In this document: piece by piece, positions 6,245-9,754 of the stretch
Numbering within the stretch: the first letter of the stretch is position 1
How the letters are laid out: every line of letters begins with the position of its first letter
Notes under the pieces: generated by a model
What the model was told of the DNA's origin: nothing
Databases searched by the model: none
The model's input: only the letters and a program-made list of their open reading frames with translations
Assembly: GCA_012800625.1 (NCBI GenBank)
Contig: JAAZIY010000301.1
Coordinates: forward strand, 1 to 9,754
DNA from: Lentisphaerota bacterium
Lineage (GTDB): Bacteria; Verrucomicrobiota; Lentisphaeria; Oligosphaerales; Oligosphaeraceae
Direction: 5' to 3'
DNA length: 9,754 bases
Translations under genes and position numbers: made by a program

Positions 6245-6541
6245 TCAGGCAAAAGTCAATTGCGGTATTTTCTCTAGGTCTTTCTCTGCATGCGCCGCCG
6301 CCAGGCAAAGCTCATAGTTGGACTGAAGGTTGCTCCAAAACTCTGGGCCGGTGCCGAAATATCTGCCTAGACGCAATGCGGTATCGGCGGAGACCGCACG
6401 CTTCCCGTTGACGATCGCATTGATGCGCGGGGTAGGCACGCGGATATCCATGGCCAGCTTGTTTTGACTGATACGCAGCGGCTTCAAAAACTCCTCAAGG
6501 AGAATCTCGCCAGGGTGAATCAGGTTTTTTGTTCTGAACAT
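6245..6541 (-). CDS. higA: HigA-family antitoxin (98 aa)
   Basis: This is an XRE-type helix-turn-helix antitoxin of the HigA/VapI class, which normally binds its cognate HigB mRNA interferase and represses its own operon. The N-terminus (LIHPGEILLEEFLKPLRISQ) and the following LA---V----INAIVNGKR-VSADTALRLGRYFGTGPEFW segment are the hallmark of the family, and 98 residues is the usual length. AGGAGG at 6553-6548 is 6 nt from ATG 6541. The adjacent ATG at 6544 would leave only 3 nt, so 6541 is preferred. The usual gene order is higB then higA. Just upstream only a broken higB end is found (6552-6660), so this appears to be an orphan antitoxin, perhaps kept as a regulator or as protection against a related toxin elsewhere. 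Confidence 0.88.
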   Translation of the reverse strand: MFRTKNLIHPGEILLEEFLKPLRISQNKLAMDIRVPTPRINAIVNGKRAVSADTALRLGRYFGTGPEFWSNLQSNYELCLAAAHAEKDLEKIPQLTFA

Positions 6542-6551
6542 CATTAACCTC

Positions 6552-6660
6552 CTAATGGTAATTGACGATTTCGACATTATATCAGTATCTCGGCATTTGT
6601 AGCTTATTATCACTGAAAACTCCTGTATCTGACTCAAGATATATCGTCTCGCGTTAAATG
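6552..6660 (-). pseudogene. higB: HigB toxin remnant (C-terminal end)
   Basis: On the minus strand, ending at TAG 6554-6552 within the higA ribosome site, one frame reads YNVEIVNYH-stop. This matches the usual C-terminal end of HigB toxins (--DVEIVDYH). Further upstream the homologous-looking piece QEFSVIISYKCRDTD is in another frame, so an indel lies around 6575-6580. Nothing like the HigB start can be seen further upstream toward 6764. The overlap of its stop with the higA ribosome site is the normal translational coupling of higBA. The toxin is dead. Confidence 0.5.
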
Positions 6661-6764
6661 CAAAACATTAAACAGGTTGACAGGAGACCTAGGATTAACA
6701 TCACAGGCCGGGAAATACTGTTTATATTATCATCGAGCAAAGCTTTCACTTATAGGGAGATTCA

Positions 6765-7481
6765 ATGTCAAGAAATAAAGTCGCCATAGTCACTGGAGCC
6801 AGCCGCGGCATAGGCCGGGTGCTGGCTTTACGCCTGGCTAAATTACGCTATGACCTGGTGCTGACATCCAGAAGCCTTGCCGAGCTGGAGAGCCTGCAGG
6901 AGGAATGCCGTCGGCTGGGACAAGATGCATTGGCCTTGCAAAGCGACGTCAGTGACGAAAACAGCGTGCGAGGAATGTTCGCACAAAGCCTGGAACACTA
7001 TGGAAAAATTGACTTGCTAGTAAACAATGCGGGGCTGGGTATTTTTAATTCAGTGTTGGAAACCAGCCTGGCCGACTGGGAGCGGGTGCTCAAAGTCAAT
7101 TTAACCGGTCCGTTTATTTGTGCCAAGGCCGCCTTCGAGCACATGCGCCAGCGGAACGCTGGCACGATCATCAATATTTCCTCCGCGGCAGGTCTTAAGG
7201 CTTATGCCGGGCAGGCCGCCTACACGGCAAGCAAGCATGGTCTGCAGGGTCTGAGCAAAGTTATGGCCGAGGAGGGCCGGCAATACAATATCAGGGTACA
7301 CGCCATTTGTCCTGGCGGTGTAGCCACCGAGATGCTTGCCAAGTCCCGACCCGACCTGCTAGGCGACCAGCTCATACAGCCTGAAGACGTGGCTGACATG
7401 ATGGAATACCTGCTGGCCTTGCCGCCCAGAGTCAGCGTGGATGTCTTGCATCTCAGACGCTTTAACAGTGCCACATTCTAG
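6765..7481 (+). CDS. Short-chain dehydrogenase/reductase, FabG-like (238 aa)
   Basis: This is a classical SDR oxidoreductase that moves hydride between NAD(P)H and a carbonyl/alcohol substrate. GGGAG before ATG 6765 supports the start. It has the Rossmann motif TGASRGIG (10-17), D61 in the DV pair that binds adenine, NNAG (87-90), the structural N112, catalytic S140, Y153 and K157 (YTASK) and the PGGV turn (183-186). TSRS at 34-37 with an Arg after strand 2 suggests NADPH preference. Length 238 is normal, and the end VDVLHLRRF is common in this subgroup. The substrate cannot be told: FabG-like 3-oxoacyl reduction and sugar or secondary alcohol oxidation are all possible. It stands alone, divergent from higA, with a weak AT-rich -10-like TATATT near 6723-6728 and no clear -35. 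Confidence 0.9.
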   Translation: MSRNKVAIVTGASRGIGRVLALRLAKLRYDLVLTSRSLAELESLQEECRRLGQDALALQSDVSDENSVRGMFAQSLEHYGKIDLLVNNAGLGIFNSVLETSLADWERVLKVNLTGPFICAKAAFEHMRQRNAGTIINISSAAGLKAYAGQAAYTASKHGLQGLSKVMAEEGRQYNIRVHAICPGGVATEMLAKSRPDLLGDQLIQPEDVADMMEYLLALPPRVSVDVLHLRRFNSATF

Positions 7482-7498
7482 AAATGGAAACACACACG

Positions 7499-7578
7499 GC
7501 ACCCCCGCACCCCCGCACCCCGGCACACCGGCACCCCGGCACCCCGGCACCCCCGCACCCCCGCACCCCGGCACACCT
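7499..7578. repeat. Minisatellite of ten 8-bp units (GCACCCCS)
   Basis: Ten contiguous 8-bp units run from 7499 to 7578: GCACCCCC, GCACCCCC, GCACCCCG, GCACACCG, GCACCCCG, GCACCCCG, GCACCCCC, GCACCCCC, GCACCCCG, GCACACCT. The order C, C, G, ACAC occurs twice 48 bp apart, suggesting a larger duplication. It begins 18 nt after the dehydrogenase stop. An 8-bp period is not a multiple of three, so the repetitive reading frames here are not genes. Confidence 0.9.
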
Positions 7579-7584
7579 CAGATT

Positions 7585-7619
7585 CGTCCGATAAAAACGA
7601 TACGTCCGATACGTCACGC
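7585..7619. repeat. Short CGTCCGATA direct repeats
   Basis: CGTCCGATA occurs at 7586-7594 and CGTCCGATAC at 7603-7612, with a diverged ACGATACGTC spacer. It continues directly from the minisatellite, so the two probably belong to the same hypervariable intergenic block. Confidence 0.5.
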
Positions 7620-7689
7620 TTTGTAGGACAGGAACGGGGAGCAGCCTATCAGGCAAATTCTTACCCTGCAAGACATTATCCTAAACTTG

Positions 7690-7790
7690 GGGGCGCGAAG
7701 CGCCATACTATAGTAACCCCAGGCGCGGAACCCGAAGGGTGGAGTGCCTGGGGACCAGGATACCCCCAAAACCGGCGCCTGAAAGGCGCC
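7690..7790. repeat. Cluster of three hairpins, composite intergenic repeat
   Basis: Three stems follow one another: GGCGC-GAA-GCGCC (7692-7704); CCCCAGGC (7717-7724) with GCCTGGGG (7746-7753), enclosing CCC-GAA-GGG; and GGCGCC-TGAAA-GGCGCC (7774-7790). GAA-type loops and G+C-rich stems suggest a folded RNA or a transcription barrier after the dehydrogenase gene. I recall similar CCCCAGG...CCTGGGG blocks as dispersed repeats in environmental genomes, but cannot verify this here. Confidence 0.55.
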
Positions 7791-7846
7791 ACAAAAGTCC
7801 TAAGCGCCTGGATACAAAGAAAATTTTGTGGTTGGTGCTTTCTCAC

Positions 7847-7940
7847 GCCGGCTAAAGCCGGCTAAGAACGCAAGCTAAAGCTTGAACTACGAACATACGC
7901 CGGCTAAAGCCGGCGGAGAACAACGCCAGCTAAAGCCGGC
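7847..7940. repeat. Four hairpin units with TAAA loops
   Basis: GCCGGC-TAAA-GCCGGC occurs at 7847-7862 and 7899-7914. CAAGC-TAAA-GCTTG is at 7871-7884 and GCCAGC-TAAA-GCCGGC at 7925-7940. Spacers of about 7-15 nt contain GAAC. The unit at 7871 has changed both arms together and so keeps its pairing, while the last unit has a single mismatch. The array ends 5 bp before the left end of the ISAzo13 element. Confidence 0.75.
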
Positions 7941-7945
7941 TAAGG

Positions 7946-9271
7946 AGCTATTCAACAATTAAGTTTACAGTTTTTAACTTTCGTTAAGCTGTTTGATGGC
8001 TTATGTTATTTCCGTGTCTTAACAAGGAGGCTTTTGACATGGAAACATCTACGGATTACTCGAAAGTTTTTGTTGGCCTGCGTAGCAGGGTTGGAGAGCG
8101 CGCCTATAGGTTAATGGCAAGCAGTCTTGCCCGCGCGCTTGGGCACGGTGGAATTAGCGTTGTGTCGCGCGCATGTGGCCTTTCCCGCCCAACGTTATAT
8201 GATGGCTTGAAAGAATTGAGTGATGATGAACCTCCGTCCGTCCCCCAGTCCTGTGGGGAACAGCGGCGCAAAGGAGCTGGACGTAAAAACAAGGAAATAG
8301 TCTCACAGGGACTTTTGGATGCCCTGGAAACACTGATAAAACCCTATACCAAGGGCGATCCAGAATCACCGTTGCGTTGGACCAGTAAGAGTTTACGCAA
8401 GCTTAGTGCTGAACTTAAGCAGCTGGGCTATAGTATAGGTCATGTTACCGTTGGCCGACTTCTGGAGTCTATCGGCTACACCTTGAAGTCTAACAAGAAG
8501 TCTCATGAGGGTGGAAATTCCCCTGACCGCGATGCGCAGTTTCAGCATATTCACGATGTATCTGCTGAATTTCTTAAGTTAGGACAACCAGTCATCTCCA
8601 TTGATGCCAAAAAAAAGGAGCTTATCGGTAATTCTAAAAATGTCGGACGAGAATACCACCCGTCGAAATCTCCCGTGGAAGTCGAGGTATATGATTTTAT
8701 CAAAGACGAAGGCCGCGCAATACCGTATGGCATTTACGATGTGGAGGCTAACGAGGGATTTGTTAACGGCGGAACCAGTTACGACACTGCTGCATTTGCG
8801 GTTGATAGCATAAGGTTATGGTGGAAAAACATGGGGAAGGAGCGTTACCCTGACGCCCATTCCCTGTATATCAATACGGACGGGGGAGGGAGCAACGGCT
8901 CAAGAAACTGCCAGTGGATGTTCGAATTGGGCAAATTTGCCGATGAGTCTGGTCTCGATATATACATTTCTCATTTTCCTCCCGGGACAAGCAAGTGGAA
9001 CAAAATTGAGCACAGGATGTTTTCCGTAATTTCAATGAACTGGCGAGGACGCCCGCTGATAACTTCGGAAGTGATTGTGAACTTGATTGCCAACACAACG
9101 ACTACAACTGGCCTAAAGATCAAAGCAGAGCTGTGCCTCAAGAAATATGAAACCAAAATCAAAACGAGTGACGAACAACTCGCTGAATTTAACATCATAG
9201 GACACGCTTTCCACCCGGAGTGGAACTACGTCATAAAACATCGATGAGTGTAAACTTAACTTGGTGTAGCT
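7946..9271 (+). mobile_element. ISAzo13-family insertion sequence, apparently complete
   Basis: The transposase gene lies between imperfect terminal inverted repeats. The left one, 7946-7969, reads AGCTATTCAACAA then TTAAGTTTACA. The right one, 9249-9271, is the inverse, TGTAAACTTAA then CTTGGTGTAGCT. The inner 11 bp are identical and the outer AGCTA is shared. The right repeat begins two bases after the transposase stop codon, and the left one is about 70 bp before the start. No clear target duplication is visible. The element sits between the TAAA-loop hairpins and a CACGAAG-type repeat, that is, in non-coding repeat DNA. The exact ends are my inference. Confidence 0.75.
8039..9247 (+). CDS. 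ISAzo13-family transposase (402 aa)
   Basis: AAGGAGG at 8024-8030 selects ATG 8039 over an in-frame ATG at 8003. The N-terminal part carries a helix-turn-helix (ISVVSRACGLSRPTLYDGLK, 39-58). It is followed by GRKNK and the conserved GDPESPLRWTSKSLRKLS (106-123). The catalytic core shows VISIDAKKKELIG with D189, INTDGGGSNG with D281, and HFPPGTSKWNKIEH with E324, the likely DDE triad of this family. PYGIYD, NWRGRPL and the C-terminal FHPEWNY also match. There is no internal stop or frameshift and the length is normal, so it is probably active. It moves its own element by cut-and-paste DNA transposition. Confidence 0.95.
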   Translation: METSTDYSKVFVGLRSRVGERAYRLMASSLARALGHGGISVVSRACGLSRPTLYDGLKELSDDEPPSVPQSCGEQRRKGAGRKNKEIVSQGLLDALETLIKPYTKGDPESPLRWTSKSLRKLSAELKQLGYSIGHVTVGRLLESIGYTLKSNKKSHEGGNSPDRDAQFQHIHDVSAEFLKLGQPVISIDAKKKELIGNSKNVGREYHPSKSPVEVEVYDFIKDEGRAIPYGIYDVEANEGFVNGGTSYDTAAFAVDSIRLWWKNMGKERYPDAHSLYINTDGGGSNGSRNCQWMFELGKFADESGLDIYISHFPPGTSKWNKIEHRMFSVISMNWRGRPLITSEVIVNLIANTTTTTGLKIKAELCLKKYETKIKTSDEQLAEFNIIGHAFHPEWNYVIKHR

Positions 9272-9297
9272 TCGTGTTTTTTTGTATCTTCGTGTCC
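9268..9297 (-). repeat. CACGAAG-type repeat, inverse orientation
   Basis: On the minus strand this reads GGACACGAAG, ATACAAAAAA, ACACGAAG, the same family as 4319-4360 and 6063-6109. It joins directly to the GTCCAAAA motif at 9294. Confidence 0.55.
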
Positions 9298-9325
9298 AAA
9301 ATTATGTCAGACCACCTTTTTGGAT
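9294..9325. repeat. Inverted-repeat motif GTCCAAAA...TTTTGGAT, right copy
   Basis: This matches the motif at 751-782 in the same orientation: GTCCAAAATT, then TGTCAGAC, ACC, TTTTTGGA. The pairing arms are GTCCAAAA and TTTTGGAT (7 of 8). It abuts the truncated lyase-family fragment on its right, just as the left copy abuts the DUF1016 fragment. Confidence 0.6.
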
Positions 9326-9328
9326 GCG

Positions 9329-9417
9329 GTCTATGGCCGGGAAATCGATTTCGCCATCGGTGGTAAATGGGCTTGGAATGGAACAAACCGGGCTACGAGG
9401 GCCAGGAGGACTTTCAT
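9329..9417 (-). pseudogene. Truncated start of a DHDPS/N-acetylneuraminate lyase-family gene
   Basis: An ATG at 9417-9415, 2 nt after the YhcH-family stop and 7 nt after AGGA, starts MKVLLA. In another frame, 9394-9329, the sequence reads SPVCSIPSPFTTDGEIDFPA then IDR. This is the well-known N-terminal strand and PFT-DGEID motif of class I aldolase/lyases of the DapA/NanA family. An indel near 9400-9410 therefore separates the start from the body. Family similarity stops at about 9329, where the repeat motif begins. Only about 30 of roughly 300 residues remain. With a YhcH-family gene directly upstream, N-acetylneuraminate lyase is the likelier identity, but the fragment is too short to decide. 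Confidence 0.55.
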
Positions 9418-9419
9418 TG

Positions 9420-9754
9420 CTAATTCCTGAAAGGTAAAGTCCTGGCGGTTTCTGGAAAAATTTGCGCTTGTTGGTTGTGATAACGGATCTTAAAAACAAT
9501 CTTTTTAATTGTCTGTGAATCGCCATTGACTGTGGAGCTGGTCAGGTGTGCTTCTTCCGGGAAGTAGATGACAAAGCAATCCCGCTTCAGCAGCAGTTTG
9601 GCCGCGCCGCTTAAATCCACGTCAAAGAGCTGATAATCCTTTTCGGCATCAAAGGCCATGGTTGGCTTCAGACCGTCCGGGGTCATACGGCAGTAATTGA
9701 GTTCTTCGCCAATCAGCATCGTTTGCAGGTCCAGGTATTGGCGATGAATCTCAA
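9420..9754 (-). CDS. YhcH/YjgK/YiaL (DUF386) family protein, 5' part outside the window
   Basis: 110 codons are visible, entering at the right edge (first full codon 9752) and ending at TAG 9422-9420. The frame runs EIHRQYLDLQTMLIGEELNY, then TPDGLKP, AFDAEKDYQLFD, FVIYFPEEAHLTS and IKKIVFKI. This is the conserved C-terminal two-thirds of the cupin-like YhcH/EbgC family (usual length about 150), including the family's His residues in EIHR and EEAH. Members include NanQ, which speeds sialic-acid anomer exchange, and EbgC, a beta-galactosidase accessory subunit. The protein is cytosolic. The tail after KIVFKIRY is about 17 residues longer than usual. The lyase-like fragment begins 2 nt after its stop, which suggests translational coupling in a catabolic operon. 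Confidence 0.8.
   Translation of the reverse strand, partial: EIHRQYLDLQTMLIGEELNYCRMTPDGLKPTMAFDAEKDYQLFDVDLSGAAKLLLKRDCFVIYFPEEAHLTSSTVNGDSQTIKKIVFKIRYHNQQAQIFPETARTLPFRN

Noticed and set aside
6148..6411. Plus-strand open frame of 87 codons overlapping higA
   Set aside because: It is opposite the HigA gene, has no ribosome site and no recognisable product.
6677..6728. Sigma-70 promoter for the dehydrogenase using TTGACA (6677-6682) and TATATT (6723-6728)
   Set aside because: The two boxes are 40 bp apart, far from the 17-bp spacing needed, and nothing at the right distance from TTGACA resembles a -10.
7359..7671. Gly/Cys/Pro-rich repetitive protein frames on both strands over the minisatellite
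   Set aside because: They come from the 8-bp repeat, which leaves several frames open. The composition is unnatural and there are no start signals.
7847..7940. CRISPR array
   Set aside because: The repeated units are short palindromes with spacers of 7-15 nt and very similar spacer sequence. There are no cas genes, and the unit length is wrong for CRISPR.
8003..8038. Upstream start at 8003 for the ISAzo13 transposase
   Set aside because: The strong AAGGAGG at 8024-8030 is correctly spaced for ATG 8039 and would lie inside the coding region of the longer form. The extra 12 residues are not family-like.
9302..9526. Complete 74-aa protein on the minus strand covering the lyase fragment
   Set aside because: Only its C-terminal half carries family similarity (PFTTDGEIDFPA). 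Its start lies inside the YhcH-family gene without a ribosome site, so it is a frameshifted fragment, not a gene.

Overview
The window is about half G+C with standard-code genes preceded by good Shine-Dalgarno sites. It looks like an accessory, repeat-rich stretch of an uncultured Gram-negative, probably anaerobic, bacterium. The phylum cannot be fixed from the sequence. The reasons are two transposase genes of different families, several decayed genes, a HigA antitoxin, many intergenic palindromic repeats and an interrupted YhcH/NanA-type catabolic gene pair.

Layout. Bases 1-644 (minus) hold a decayed IS630-type transposase gene that runs off the left edge. Bases 783-974 (minus) hold a short remnant of a DUF1016/YhcG-type nuclease gene, cut on its downstream side by a repeat (751-782) that recurs near the right end (9294-9325). 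Bases 975-1385 are AT-rich, with a terminator-like hairpin and a possible regulated promoter. Bases 1386-6039 hold the most distinctive content: two tandem copies of a two-gene module. In each, a 49-50-residue protein of unknown function is followed by a large tandem AAA+ ATPase of the COG0464 type. Copy 1 (1478-1630 and 1906-4290) is intact. In copy 2 the small gene (4435-4584) is intact, but the ATPase gene (4845-6039) has lost about 1.2 kb covering nearly all of its ATP-binding machinery.

Bases 6063-6180 form a small element bounded by 16-bp inverted repeats. Next come an intact higA antitoxin gene (minus) with a broken higB toxin remnant upstream of it, and an intact FabG-like short-chain dehydrogenase (6765-7481, plus). 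Bases 7499-7945 hold only repeats: an 8-bp G+C-rich minisatellite, a block of hairpins, and four hairpin units with a TAAA loop. A complete ISAzo13-family insertion sequence follows (about 7946-9271). The right end (minus) carries the 3' part of a YhcH/EbgC-family gene, followed by a frameshifted, truncated start of a dihydrodipicolinate synthase/N-acetylneuraminate lyase-family gene. That pair is consistent with a sialic-acid or sugar catabolic operon broken by mobile DNA.

How the parts relate. In copy 1 the small gene and the ATPase gene are preceded by the same roughly 90-bp leader, each with a GTCAG...CTGAC palindrome. This suggests common control of two separate transcripts. In copy 2 a terminator separates the two genes. 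The function of the ATPase and its small neighbour is unknown. The module is the best candidate here for an undescribed system, but nothing in the sequence says whether it acts in defence, remodelling or element maintenance.
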